Counted from the stretch's first letter, positions 8,869 through 17,777 are shown. The stretch is 64,000 nucleotides of DNA from Croceicoccus sp. YJ47 (GCF_016745095.1 NZ_CP067087.1:2840501-2904500); one strand, 5' to 3'. The notes: a model not told the origin generated them from the sequence alone. Numbers and translations are program-made.

Positions 8869-9989
8869 GCCAGCTGCTCGCCCATGAAGGCGGCGATGTC
8901 GTCGATGTCGACCGCCCGGTCGAGGAAGGCCGCACCGATCCCGCGCATCAGGACGAAGGGCAGCGTGCCCGCATCCATCTTCTTGTCATGGAGCATGTGA
9001 TCGGCGAGCCGCCGCCCGCTGCACGACAGGCCGAGATCGGACAGTTCCGCCATCATCCCGCAGGCCGCGAAATGCGCGGCGATACGGTCGGCATCGTCCG
9101 CGCCCATGTGACCGCTGCGCACGGAATAGCGCGCGGCGAGCACCATGCCCAGCGCCACCGCCTCCCCATGCAGGAGCCGGTCGGAATATCCCGTTTCCGC
9201 CTCCAGTGCGTGGCCGAACGTATGGCCGAGATTGAGAAGGGCGCGCGTCCCGCTCAATTCCCGTTCGTCCGCGGCGACCACGCGGGCCTTTGCCGCGACG
9301 GAACATGTGACCGCATGGCGGCGCAGAGCCGCATCGCCGGCAAGCAGGGCCGGGCCGTTCGTTTCGCACCATCCAAAAAAATCCGGGTCGTCGATCAGCC
9401 CGTATTTCACGACCTCGGCATAGCCTGCGCGCAATTCGCGCATCGGCAGCGTGGCAAGCGCCCCGATGTCGGCGAGCACCAGCGCGGGTTGGTGAAAGGC
9501 CCCGACGAGATTCTTGCCCACAGGCGTATTGATCGCGGTCTTTCCGCCGACGCTGCTGTCCACCTGGGCGAGCAGGCTCGTCGGAATCTGGATGAAACCG
9601 CATCCGCGCTTCAATATGGCGGCGGCAAAGCCGGTGAGATCGCCGATGACCCCGCCGCCCAGCGCAATGACATGGTCGCCCCGCTCGACCCCCTCGGTCA
9701 GGAAGAAATCGCTGACCTTCGCGAGGTGAGCCCAGTCCTTCGTCGCCTCGCCCGGCGGCAGGACGAGCCAGCGCGCGTCTTTCCCCGTGGCCTGCAATGC
9801 CGCGTCCACGGCGCCGCGATACAGGCGCGCAACATTCGCATCGGTCACGATCGGCACCGACGGCTTGCGCAGCAACGGCCCGGCCAATTCCGCCATATTC
9901 GCGATCAGCCCGTCACCGACGAGCACGGGATAGCTGCGGTCCTTTGCCGATCCGGCGCCCAGTTCCACGCGGACGGTTTCATGCGTCAT
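8865..9989 (-). CDS. aroB: 3-dehydroquinate synthase
   Basis: Second step of the shikimate pathway: converts DAHP to 3-dehydroquinate, using NAD and a divalent metal. The 374-residue protein has the NAD-binding GGGVIGDLTGFAA loop, the substrate/metal segment SLLAQVDSSVGGKTAINTPVGKN, and the later LLNLGHTFGHALEAE and HGEAVALG metal-ligand segments. Start ATG at 9989 overlaps the aroK stop by ATGA, so aroK-aroB form a coupled pair transcribed leftwards. It converges on the second DUF421 gene with a 4-nt overlap of the 3' ends. Confidence 0.96.
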   Translation of the reverse strand: MTHETVRVELGAGSAKDRSYPVLVGDGLIANMAELAGPLLRKPSVPIVTDANVARLYRGAVDAALQATGKDARWLVLPPGEATKDWAHLAKVSDFFLTEGVERGDHVIALGGGVIGDLTGFAAAILKRGCGFIQIPTSLLAQVDSSVGGKTAINTPVGKNLVGAFHQPALVLADIGALATLPMRELRAGYAEVVKYGLIDDPDFFGWCETNGPALLAGDAALRRHAVTCSVAAKARVVAADERELSGTRALLNLGHTFGHALEAETGYSDRLLHGEAVALGMVLAARYSVRSGHMGADDADRIAAHFAACGMMAELSDLGLSCSGRRLADHMLHDKKMDAGTLPFVLMRGIGAAFLDRAVDIDDIAAFMGEQLA

Positions 9990-10609
9990 GTCACATACTC
10001 CATCAATGCCGCCAGGATGCGCGCCACGCTATGCGCGTGCGGTCCCTGGTCGCTGACGATGCGGATGGGCGCCTGCGCATAGGCGGGGCCGCGTTTCGCC
10101 ATCAACTCGGCCAATACTTCGTGCGGGTCGCGCCCGATGAGCAGCGGGCGCGTCTGCTTGCGCCCGACCCGCTCGGCCAGCACCTCGATCCGCGCGTCGA
10201 GCCACACGGCAATCGCACGATCGAGGATGAGGCTGCGCGTTTCGTCATCGGCGAAGGCACCGCCGCCGGTCGCGATGACGGCGGCCCGGCCGCTGTTTTC
10301 CTCGATCAGACGCGCGATCACCCGGCGCTCGCCATCGCGGAAATGCGCCTCGCCATACTGGTCGAAAATGTCGGGGATCGGCATTTGCGCCGCCGCCGTG
10401 ATGGCATCGTCCGCATCGACGAACGGGGTGGCGAGCACCTGCGCGAGCTTTCGCCCGACGGTGGACTTGCCCACACCCATGAGCCCGACCAGCACGATGG
10501 GGCGATCGATCCGCGTGATAAGGGCATCCATCGCGGCGGCGGACGGCATCGGCGGCCCCGCCGCGCCGTCATGGTCATCATGGTCCGAATTGTCATGCGC
10601 GTGATCCAT
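9986..10609 (-). CDS. aroK: shikimate kinase
   Basis: Phosphorylates shikimate. Walker A is GLMGVGKSTVGRKLA; the shikimate-binding DADDAI and FRDGERRVIARL segments and the GGGAFADDE loop follow. The 207-residue product starts at ATG 10609, which adds about 35 residues ahead of the kinase fold. That extension is unusually rich in His and Asp (MDHAHDNSDHDDHDG) and could bind metal or be a disordered tail; a shorter start at an internal ATG (MPSAAAMDAL) is possible. It is coupled to aroB by ATGA. Confidence 0.92.
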   Translation of the reverse strand: MDHAHDNSDHDDHDGAAGPPMPSAAAMDALITRIDRPIVLVGLMGVGKSTVGRKLAQVLATPFVDADDAITAAAQMPIPDIFDQYGEAHFRDGERRVIARLIEENSGRAAVIATGGGAFADDETRSLILDRAIAVWLDARIEVLAERVGRKQTRPLLIGRDPHEVLAELMAKRGPAYAQAPIRIVSDQGPHAHSVARILAALMEYVT

Positions 10610-10708
10610 TGCGGGACCGCGTATAGATGGGCTAGGCGTCGGCGCAAGCGTGCGGGCGCGATTGATCGCGTGGCCGCATTGTACGAAAATGGGAACGAGC
10701 CGAACGCG

Positions 10709-10846
10709 ATGCACATTGGCAGGGGCCTGGTGGCCGCGATCATCCTCATTCTGGCGATAGTGGCCTATGCCTGGATCGACGGGGGGCGGGAGGAAACCCG
10801 CATGATCGAACAGCCGGTCGCACTGGACGAGGGCGGGACCGAATGA
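10709..10846 (+). CDS. small single-pass membrane protein
   Basis: A 45-residue product with one hydrophobic helix (LVAAIILILAIVAYAWI, residues 7-23) and an acidic C-terminal tail. It starts at ATG 10709, 99 bases upstream of and divergent from aroK, and ends 82 nt before the next gene. I do not recognise a family; the codon pattern and membrane segment support a real gene, but its shortness keeps confidence moderate. Confidence 0.5.
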   Translation: MHIGRGLVAAIILILAIVAYAWIDGGREETRMIEQPVALDEGGTE

Positions 10847-10928
10847 TGCCGCGGACAGAACCGGGGACCAACGCCCTGTCGACCGGGCCGATTGACGCGA
10901 AGCGCACAATGAACAAGAGCATGCACCG

Positions 10929-12856
10929 ATGAAGACCAAAGCTCTCATAGCTCTCTTGCTGGCCAGTGCGCCGGTTCTCGCGCTTCAGGCGCAGGGCGCG
11001 CCGGAATCGCTGCTGCCGCCGGGGTTCGACGATCCCGCACCGGCGCCCGCGCCGCGTCCGTCCCCCGCGCCCGCACCAAGGCCCGCGCCAGCACCGCGAC
11101 CGGCCCCGACCCCTGCGCCCGCGCCGGCCACGACATCGCGCCCGGTGGTGCAGGACATACCGGATAGCACCAGATCGTCCGGCTCCGGCTCGCGCGGGGC
11201 GTCGTCCGCGAACGCGACCCCGTCCGCCTCCGCGCCGACGAGCGGGATCGAACGTGCGCGCGAAATCCTGCGCCGGATCAACGAGCTCGATACGCTCGAT
11301 TCGGCGGATACCGACGAGATCGACGAATTGCTCGGCCTGCGCCCGAGTTTCGACATTCCGCCCGCCGCGCGCCGTTCGACGGACGAGGTCGGCCTGCTCG
11401 GCCCGGAGGAGCGTGGGATGACGGCGTCCTCGCTCGGCAATACGGCCGGGTTGTTCGTGCGCAATGTGCTCAACGGGATCGAGGGGCCGCTCGTATCGCG
11501 CTGGGGCCATATCGCGCTGCGCCGCGCATTGGCGAGCCGGCTGGAGACGCCGTCGGGCATGGACGGGGTGGAATTCGCCGCGCTGCGCACCGCGGCGCTG
11601 CTGCGCCTCGGCGAAAGCACCGTCGCCCGCGCCATGGTGCAGCAGGTCGATACCGCCAATTATTCGCCCGCGCTCATCGCGACGGCCTATGACAGCTATC
11701 TCGCCAACGGCGACATCACCGGCGCATGCCCGATGGTGCGCCTGCACGGTGCGGAACGGGACGATCCGCAGTGGAACCTGCTGCGCGGGATCTGTTCGAC
11801 CTATTCGGGCGAGACGAGCGGGATGGACCGGATCGAGCGTATGCTGCGCCGCGAACAGGCGCCCGCGATCGATGCCCTGCTCGCACAGAAATATGCAGGT
11901 GCTTTCGGCACCGAACGCCGCGCCGTCACCGTTGAATGGGACGATGTGGATGAGTTGACGCCGTGGCGCTATGCGCTCGCCACCGCTACGGGGGCACGGT
12001 TCCGGCCGCGCTCGTCGATGCGGGGGGGGCGCGCTATGCCTATTACGCGGCGACGTCGCCCAATGTCGGCCTCGGCGAACGGGCGCAGGGCGCACAGACC
12101 GCCGCGGCGGCGGGCATATTGTCGAGCGCGGCGCTGGTCGATCTCTATTCCCAGATTTACGCGCAGACCGACATGGACGGCGATGCGGCGGCGCAGGCGA
12201 ACCGGCTCCGCACCGCCTATGTCGGCACGCCGTCACAGCGGCTCGCGGCCATCCGCGAGATCTGGGGCGAGCGGGCGACCGGCGGCGAGGCCGCGGCGAA
12301 TTACGAATCGCGCCAGGTTCTCACCGCCTATGCCGCGGCGCGGCTGCTCCCGTCCGAAGAATTTGCCGAGGATGCGGGGCCGCTCATCGCCTCGATGCTG
12401 ACCGCGGGGCTGGACCGCAATGCGCTGCGCTGGGCGAGCGTGGTGCCGACCGGGTCGCAAGGGTGGGCGCTGCTGTCGCTCGCCAATCCGGCGACGGGCG
12501 AGGTCAGCGAGGGCGCGGTGCGCGACTACATGGACGTGGGGAGCGAGCGTCAGGCCGCTTTCCTCGTCGCGGGGCTGGCCGGACTGGGCCGGCTCGACGA
12601 TGGGACGAGCGCGGAACTCGCAAGCGACATGGGCTTCGACCTTGCCCGCCGGACCCGGTGGACACAGGCGATCACCCGTTCGGCACAGCGGCGCAACCAG
12701 CCGCTCGTCACCTATCTCGCCGCGCTCGGCATGCAGGGCAGCGACTGGAGCAAGATGACGCCGCTCTATCTCTATCACATCGTGTCCGCGCTCAACGCCG
12801 CGGGTATGCGTGCGGAGGCACGGATGATCGCGGCCGAGGCCGTCGCGCGCGCCTGA
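10929..12856 (+). pseudogene. secreted Pro/Ala-rich repeat-containing protein, interrupted by a -1 frameshift
   Basis: A signal peptide (MKTKALIALLLASAPVLALQ) leads into a Pro/Ala/Arg low-complexity stretch (about residues 35-75), then an all-helical, Ala-rich domain that runs to 12856. I do not recognise the family; it may be a TPR-like envelope protein. The frame opened at 10929 is coherent up to about 11990 (TPWRYALATATG). After that, coherent coding moves to the frame ending at 12856 (TVPAALVDAGGARYAYYAA). One additional G in the G5 run at 11990-11994 would join the two parts exactly, giving about 642 residues. An 8-G run lies just downstream at 12022-12029. Either a 1-nt deletion or a sequencing undercall explains it. 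The 3' end is 7 nt from the xerD start. Confidence 0.7.
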
Positions 12857-12863
12857 TGCTGCG

Positions 12864-13832
12864 GTGCGTGCTTCGGGACCGGGGCGCGCGGCGGTGAGCG
12901 ATGGAAGTGCCGGCGAAAGCGCGCGCGCCGACCGTGCGGCGATCGACGCGTTTCTCGAAATGGCGGCGGTGGACCGGGGGGCGGCGGCCAATACCATTGC
13001 CGCCTATCGCCGCGATCTCGATGCCGCGCGCGATGCGTTGCCCTCGCTGCTTCGCGCCGGGCCGGACGATCTGGCCGCGCTCGGCCCGCAATGGTCCGCC
13101 CTTGCGCCGTCGAGCGTGGCGCGGCGTTGTTCCGCCCTCCGGCAGTTTTATGGCTTTCTGATCGATTCGCACATGCGGGACGACGATCCCTCGGGCGCTC
13201 TGCCGAAACCGGCGACGCGGCGCCCGCTCCCGCGGATATTGTCCCATGCGGAGGTGGAGGCGCTGCTGACCCGCGCGGAGGAGGAGGCGGCGGAGGCAAG
13301 GCCCGCCGCACTGCGCATGCTGGCGCTTCTGGAATTGCTCTACGGGTCCGGCCTGCGCGCGACGGAGCTTGTGTCGCTGCCGCTGAGCGCGGTGCCGCGC
13401 GATGCGCCGCTGCTCACCATCAAGGGGAAGGGCGGTCAGGAACGGCTCGTGCCCGTGAGCGGGCGGGCGCGGGCGGCGCTCTCCGACTGGATGGCGGTGC
13501 GCGGGGCGGGGCGCGATGCGGGCTCGCGCTACCTCTTTCCCTCGCGCGGCTCTCATATAAGCCGGGTCCGCCTGTTTCAGATGCTGCGCGAACTGGCCAC
13601 GCGGGCGGGGATCGCGCCCGAATCGGTCAGCCCGCACGTGCTCCGCCATGCCTTCGCGACGCATCTGCTCGAGGGCGGGGCCGACCTGCGCGTGTTGCAG
13701 AGCCTGCTCGGCCATGCCGATATCGCGACGACGCAAATCTACACCCATGTCGATGCGGGGCGGCTCGTCGCGCTCGTCAATGCGCGCCATCCTTTGGCGC
13801 GGCGGGGTGGGAATGCGTCGGATACGAGTTGA
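12864..13832 (+). CDS. xerD: tyrosine recombinase XerD
   Basis: Chromosome dimer resolution recombinase acting at dif. There is an N-terminal SAM-like core-binding domain (TIAAYRRDLDAARD, ALRQFYGFLID), then the catalytic domain with all expected residues: Arg in GSGLRATEL, Lys in IKGKGGQERLVP, HxxR in SPHVLRHAFATH, His in LLGHADI and the nucleophile Tyr in TTQIYTHV. Length is 322 from GTG 12864; an in-frame GTG at 12894 would give 312 and cannot be excluded. XerD rather than XerC is judged from overall similarity and the HVLRHAFATHLLEGGADLR segment. No dif site is recognisable nearby. Confidence 0.88.
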   Translation: MRASGPGRAAVSDGSAGESARADRAAIDAFLEMAAVDRGAAANTIAAYRRDLDAARDALPSLLRAGPDDLAALGPQWSALAPSSVARRCSALRQFYGFLIDSHMRDDDPSGALPKPATRRPLPRILSHAEVEALLTRAEEEAAEARPAALRMLALLELLYGSGLRATELVSLPLSAVPRDAPLLTIKGKGGQERLVPVSGRARAALSDWMAVRGAGRDAGSRYLFPSRGSHISRVRLFQMLRELATRAGIAPESVSPHVLRHAFATHLLEGGADLRVLQSLLGHADIATTQIYTHVDAGRLVALVNARHPLARRGGNASDTS

Positions 13833-13867
13833 CCGGCGCGGCCTTCGACCGTAGCGGTTGGCGCGAA

Positions 13868-14827
13868 ATGATTAGCTATCTCGAATTTGAAAAGCCGCTT
13901 GCCGAGCTGGAACGGCGGATCGCCGAATTGCGCGAAACTGCCGAAAAGGCGGATGTCGCCGGGGAAATGGACGGCGACATCGCCAAGCTGCAGGCCAAGG
14001 CCGATGCGCAGCGCGCCGCGATCTATCGCAACCTGACCCCGTGGCAGAAGACGCAGGTCGCCCGCCATCCGGCCCGCCCGCATTTCGGCGATTACGTCGC
14101 CCATGCCTTCACCGATTTCGTGCCGCTCGCCGGTGACCGTGCGTTTGGCGACGACCGGGCGATCATGGGCGGTTTCGCGACGATGGGCAACCGGCGCGTC
14201 ATGCTGATCGGGCATGAAAAGGGCAACGATACGCAAAGCCGGCTCCGCCACAATTTTGGCATGGGCAAGCCGGAAGGCTATCGCAAGGCAATCCGCCTGA
14301 TGGAACTCGCCGGGCGGTTCGGCCTTCCGGTGGTCACGCTCGTCGATACGAGCGGGGCGTTTCCGGGCGTCGAGGCGGAAGAGCGCGGCCAGGCCGAGGC
14401 GATCGCCCGCGCGACGGAGGCCTGCCTCAATCTCCCGGTGCCGATGGTCGCCGCGATCGTGGGCGAGGGCGGATCGGGCGGTGCGGTGGCGCTGGCCGCG
14501 GCGGAGCGCGTGCTCATGATGGAACATGCGGTCTATTCCGTGATCTCGCCCGAGGGGTGCGCCTCCATCCTGTGGCGCACCAACGAAAAGGCGCCCGAAG
14601 CGGCCGAGGCGATGAAGGTCACGGCGCAGGATCTCCGCCGGTTTCAGGTCATCGACCGCATCGTGGCAGAACCGCTCGGCGGGGCGCATCGCGATCCTGC
14701 GGCGGCGTCGCAAAATCTGGCGGACGCGATCGAGCAGGAGCTTTCCGTGCTGTCGCGGCTCGACTCCGCAACCTTGCAGCGTCAGCGTGCGGACCGTTTC
14801 ATTGCGATCGGATCGATCGGGTCATAA
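13868..14827 (+). CDS. accA: acetyl-CoA carboxylase carboxyltransferase subunit alpha
   Basis: Carboxyltransferase alpha chain of the first step in fatty-acid synthesis. 319 residues, normal length, opening with the characteristic YLEFEKPLAELERRIAELR helix. The crotonase-type core follows: NFGMGKPEGYRKAIRLMELA, VDTSGAFPGVEAEERGQ, and GEGGSGGAVALA for CoA and oxyanion contacts, then SVISPEGCASILWR. ATG 13868 lies 35 nt after xerD. AccA is the bacterial housekeeping subunit and is distinct from the propionyl-CoA enzyme encoded earlier. Confidence 0.97.
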   Translation: MISYLEFEKPLAELERRIAELRETAEKADVAGEMDGDIAKLQAKADAQRAAIYRNLTPWQKTQVARHPARPHFGDYVAHAFTDFVPLAGDRAFGDDRAIMGGFATMGNRRVMLIGHEKGNDTQSRLRHNFGMGKPEGYRKAIRLMELAGRFGLPVVTLVDTSGAFPGVEAEERGQAEAIARATEACLNLPVPMVAAIVGEGGSGGAVALAAAERVLMMEHAVYSVISPEGCASILWRTNEKAPEAAEAMKVTAQDLRRFQVIDRIVAEPLGGAHRDPAAASQNLADAIEQELSVLSRLDSATLQRQRADRFIAIGSIGS

Positions 14828-14985
14828 TCGCGCGCGCCGGGTGACGGCGTTCGAACGGTCGGGCGAAGGCCGCCGGGAACAATTGCAGGTTCAGGCTGGT
14901 TTTACCCGCAACATACCGGGGTGTGGTCGCAGGTCCGTCGGAATGCGCCCGCCCTCGTCACGTTCGTATCGAGGAGCCTGATCAA

Positions 14986-16497
14986 ATGCCGAACCGCCCC
15001 GCCACCCCTTTTCCCACGTTTCTTCGCAAGGTGCGGCTGACCGCGTTTGCATCCGTCGGTGCGCTGGCCTTGTCGGGCTGTGCGGGGACGACCACGCCGC
15101 CGGTGGTGCCGGGACAGGCGCAAGCGATCACGCCGGAAGAAAAGCAGCAGGGCGCACAGGCGCACCCGCAGCTCGTGGCCGAGTTCGGCGGTTCCTACGA
15201 AGGGCCGGGCGCCGGTTATGTGCAGCAGGTCGGCCAGAATATCGCCACGCAATCCGGGCTCGCCAACGCGCAGAGCGCCTATACGGTGACGCTGCTCAAT
15301 TCGCCGGTGAACAACGCTTTCGCCATTCCCGGCGGCTACATCTACACCACGCGTCAGCTTGTCGGGCTCATCGACAATGAGGCGGAACTTGCCGCCGTGC
15401 TGGGTCACGAGGTCGGCCACGTGGCGGCCCGCCATTCGCAGTCGCGACAGAAAGCGGCGCAGCAGAACTCGATCCTCGGCGTGCTGGGCTCCGTGCTTTC
15501 GGGCGTGCTGCTCGGCAATAGCGCGCTTGGACAGATCGGGCAGCAGGTCGCGCAGACCGGCAGCCAGCTGCTCACCCTCGGCTATTCGCGGAGCCAGGAG
15601 CGTCAGGCCGACGATCTCGGTGTCGCCTATCTGTCGGGGGCGGGTTACGATCCGCGCGCGATGAGCACCGTGCTGCGCAGCCTGGCCGAGCAGAACGCGC
15701 TCGATGCGCGGTTGACGGGCCGGGGCGACACCAACGTTCCCGAATGGGCCTCGACTCACCCCGATCCGGCGAGCCGCGTGAACGAGGCGCTGGCCGAGGC
15801 GCAGGGCATGCCCGGCAATGTCACCAATCGCGACGTTTTCCTCAGCCGTATCAACGGCATGATGTATGGCGACGACCCGAAGCAGGGCGTGGTGAACGGC
15901 TCCACCTTCATCCACCCGGTGTTCGGTTTTCAGTTTCGTGCCCCCGACGGGTATTTCATGGTGAACGGCACGCAAGCCGTCACCATAACCGGACAGACGG
16001 GCAAGGCGCAGCTCACCACGCGGCCTTATGGCAATAATCTCGAAAGCTACATCCGCGCAGCGTTCGCCGATCTCACCCCGCAAGGGCAGCAGAACATCGT
16101 GCCGCAGGCGATACAGCGCACCACGGTGAACGGAATCGAGGCCGCCTATGGCCAGGCGCGCGTGAACAACGGACAGTCGAATGTCGAGGTGACCGTTTTC
16201 GCCTATGAATTTTCGAACGATCAGGCGTTTCACTTCCTGACCATCACGCCGGTGGGTCAGACAGCGACGTTCAATCCGATGTTCAATTCGATGCGCCGCA
16301 TCTCCTCGGCCGAGGCCAATGCCGTGAAGGCGCGCAAGGTCAGCGTCGTGACGGTGAAATCGGGCGACACCATTCGTTCGCTCGCCAACCGGATGGCGTA
16401 TGACAATGCGCAGCTCGAACGGTTCCTGGTGCTCAACTCGCTCGACCCGAATGCGACGCTGCGCGCAGGCGAGAAGGTGAAGATCGTCACCTACTGA
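14986..16497 (+). CDS. M48-family lipoprotein metalloprotease with C-terminal LysM-like domain
   Basis: An envelope protease of the BepA/LoiP type. The start at 14986 is preceded by GAGGAG and gives a Tat-less lipoprotein signal ending in LSGC (lipobox). Zinc motif HEVGHVAARHS is followed by the third-ligand region ERQADDLGVAYLSGAGYDP. The C-terminal ~55 residues (VVTVKSGDTIRSLANRM, then RAGEKVKIV) resemble a LysM peptidoglycan-binding module, joined by a domain with no clear match. 503 residues. A GGAAC-N17-GGTT arrangement at 14876-14901 is a weak EcfG-like promoter candidate. A strong terminator lies just after the stop. Confidence 0.85.
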   Translation: MPNRPATPFPTFLRKVRLTAFASVGALALSGCAGTTTPPVVPGQAQAITPEEKQQGAQAHPQLVAEFGGSYEGPGAGYVQQVGQNIATQSGLANAQSAYTVTLLNSPVNNAFAIPGGYIYTTRQLVGLIDNEAELAAVLGHEVGHVAARHSQSRQKAAQQNSILGVLGSVLSGVLLGNSALGQIGQQVAQTGSQLLTLGYSRSQERQADDLGVAYLSGAGYDPRAMSTVLRSLAEQNALDARLTGRGDTNVPEWASTHPDPASRVNEALAEAQGMPGNVTNRDVFLSRINGMMYGDDPKQGVVNGSTFIHPVFGFQFRAPDGYFMVNGTQAVTITGQTGKAQLTTRPYGNNLESYIRAAFADLTPQGQQNIVPQAIQRTTVNGIEAAYGQARVNNGQSNVEVTVFAYEFSNDQAFHFLTITPVGQTATFNPMFNSMRRISSAEANAVKARKVSVVTVKSGDTIRSLANRMAYDNAQLERFLVLNSLDPNATLRAGEKVKIVTY

Positions 16498-16519
16498 TTC
16501 CCTTCGCCCTGACATCGAG

Positions 16520-16549
16520 AAAGGCGGCATTCCCGGATGCCGCCTTTTT
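16520..16549 (+). terminator. Rho-independent terminator after the M48 protease
   Basis: An 11-bp stem AAAGGCGGCAT/ATGCCGCCTTT with loop TCCCGG, ending in five T. It begins 23 nt after the protease stop. Confidence 0.9.
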
Positions 16550-16564
16550 CATGCGCCAAACGAA

Positions 16565-16590
16565 ACGGGCGGCGATTGCTCGCCGCCCGT
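16565..16590 (-). terminator. terminator for the first Flp pilin gene
   Basis: Perfect 11-bp stem ACGGGCGGCGA/TCGCCGCCCGT with a 4-nt loop. Read on the minus strand it is followed by TTTCGTTT, about 30 nt after the pilin stop codon. Confidence 0.75.
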
Positions 16591-16620
16591 CGCTTGTCAT
16601 CGGGTCGATGGACTTGGGAA

Positions 16621-16863
16621 TTAGACGCCGCCTTCCGCGCCAGCATCCGCACCGGCGTCTGCGCCAGCATCCGCACCGGCGTCCGCGCCAGCACCGGCGT
16701 CGCCGCCCAGCTTGGTTCCGACGGTCGTGAACGTGCCCTGCAGGCTACCGCTCAGCGTGGTGAGCGCGCCGATGCATGCCACGGCGATGAGGGCGGCGAT
16801 CAGGCCGTATTCGATGGCGGTCGCGCCGGATTCGTCTTTGATGATCTGGTGGAAAAGCTTCAT
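16621..16863 (-). CDS. Flp-family type IVb pilin with Ala/Asp/Gly repeat tail
   Basis: An 80-residue Flp pilin, the subunit of Tad-type adhesive pili. The short leader MKLFHQIIKDESG is followed by the class IVb processing signature ATAIEYGLIAALIAVACIGALT, with the conserved Glu-Tyr pair after the cleavage site. The C-terminal third is a repeat tail of GADA units (about residues 55-78) encoded by a 24-nt tandem repeat. Tad assembly genes are not in the window. A second Flp gene lies upstream in the same orientation, and a CtrA-like half-site is present about 95 bases upstream. Confidence 0.9.
   Translation of the reverse strand: MKLFHQIIKDESGATAIEYGLIAALIAVACIGALTTLSGSLQGTFTTVGTKLGGDAGAGADAGADAGADAGADAGAEGGV
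16637..16701 (-). repeat. 24-nt tandem repeat encoding the pilin GADA tail
   Basis: Two complete 24-nt units (16637-16660 and 16661-16684) that differ at one base, then a 17-nt partial unit with an internal deletion. They lie in frame, so copy-number changes would lengthen or shorten the pilin tail by eight residues. Confidence 0.85.
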
Positions 16864-16958
16864 GGTTGGTCTCCTGACTTCAAAACTCGATTGCGCCGTT
16901 CAAATTACGGTCTGGCGAATTTCGTATTGCCCCCATTCCGTTGAGATCGCGCCATTCG

Positions 16959-16966
16959 ATGGTTAA
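16959..16966 (-). promoter_or_regulatory. candidate CtrA half-site upstream of the first Flp gene
   Basis: On the minus strand the octamer reads TTAACCAT, identical to the CtrA half-site motif known from Caulobacter. It is 96 bases upstream of the pilin ATG. The partner TTAA at N7 spacing is not well conserved (AGTA). Confidence 0.4.
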
Positions 16967-16996
16967 GGGGAATTACTGAATAAATCGTAAATTCGG

Positions 16997-17182
16997 TTAA
17001 TTCTTCTTTTCCACGGCGTTTTGAGTCCGGGTCGATACGCCGTCCCACATGCCAATCGTGCTGGACGCGAAGAAAACCAGCGAACCGATGAGTCCGATCA
17101 CGAGCACCGCCGCGATCAGGCCGTATTCCACGGCGGTGGCGGCGCTTTCATCGTGCCAAATTGCCTTGATCCAGCTGGTCAT
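16997..17182 (-). CDS. Flp-family type IVb pilin (second copy)
   Basis: A 61-residue Flp pilin: leader MTSWIKAIWHDESA, then the processing/helix signature ATAVEYGLIAAVLVIGLIGSLV with the conserved Glu-Tyr. It lacks the long repeat tail of its neighbour and ends in a short polar segment (TRTQNAVEKKN). The AAGGAG-like site just upstream of ATG 17182 (GGAGCGCC on the minus strand) fits. 133 bases separate it from the downstream Flp gene, so each may have its own promoter. Confidence 0.88.
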   Translation of the reverse strand: MTSWIKAIWHDESAATAVEYGLIAAVLVIGLIGSLVFFASSTIGMWDGVSTRTQNAVEKKN

Positions 17183-17248
17183 CCGGCGCTCCTTGGTTTT
17201 GCGGCAGGTCTTTTCTTCGGATACGGGGCATGTGATGCAGCAAAGCCG

Positions 17249-17263
17249 TTAAGCTTTGGTTGA
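17249..17263. promoter_or_regulatory. candidate CtrA box upstream of the second Flp gene
   Basis: TTAA-N7-TTGA, one mismatch from the CtrA consensus TTAA-N7-TTAA. It lies 67-81 bases upstream of the pilin ATG at 17182, between it and the divergent mutT gene. Confidence 0.35.
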
Positions 17264-17292
17264 GCGGCCCCTCGGGCTTGCACGTGGATGGG

Positions 17293-17715
17293 ATGGAAAA
17301 AACGATGGCACCGATCATTGTCGTCGCCGGCGCGCTGATCGGTCCGGACGGGCGGATCGCGATGCACAGGCGGCCCGAGGACAAGCATCATGGCGGTCTC
17401 TGGGAGTTTCCCGGCGGGAAGGTCGATCCGGGCGAGCAGCCGGACCATGCGCTCGCCCGCGAATTGCACGAGGAACTGGCGATTCTCGTCGCACCGGACG
17501 ATTGCGTGCCGTCGGGGTTCGTATCCTCGCGCCAGGGCGGGCCGGGCGGCGGGGGAATCTTGCTTCTCCTTTATGCCTGCCGGCGCTGGTCGGGGACGCC
17601 GGATCCGCAGGAAGGCGGAGCCCTGCGATGGACGGCGGCGGACATGCTGGACACGCTCGATCTCGCGCCGCTCGACCGGGAACTGCTGCGATTTCGCGGA
17701 TTTCTCGGCGGTTAA
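17293..17715 (+). CDS. mutT: MutT/Nudix-family hydrolase (8-oxo-dGTP diphosphatase-like)
   Basis: Probably removes oxidised nucleotides from the precursor pool. The Nudix box runs from GGKVDPGEQ to RELHEELAI; the usual Gly near its end is Ala, a tolerated change. The preceding LWEFPGGK segment is typical of MutT. 140 residues from ATG 17293; ATG 17305 (MAPIIVV) is an equally good start. It is transcribed divergently from the second Flp pilin gene. Substrate assignment rests on similarity only. Confidence 0.82.
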   Translation: MEKTMAPIIVVAGALIGPDGRIAMHRRPEDKHHGGLWEFPGGKVDPGEQPDHALARELHEELAILVAPDDCVPSGFVSSRQGGPGGGGILLLLYACRRWSGTPDPQEGGALRWTAADMLDTLDLAPLDRELLRFRGFLGG

Positions 17716-17777
17716 TAATTTTGTTACAGACAGGGCTTGCCAATGTTCGGCGTGCCGACTATTTGCCACCCCACAAG

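Noticed and set aside
16637-16701. CRISPR-like direct repeats
   Set aside because: Repeats are adjacent without spacers and are in frame inside a pilin gene.
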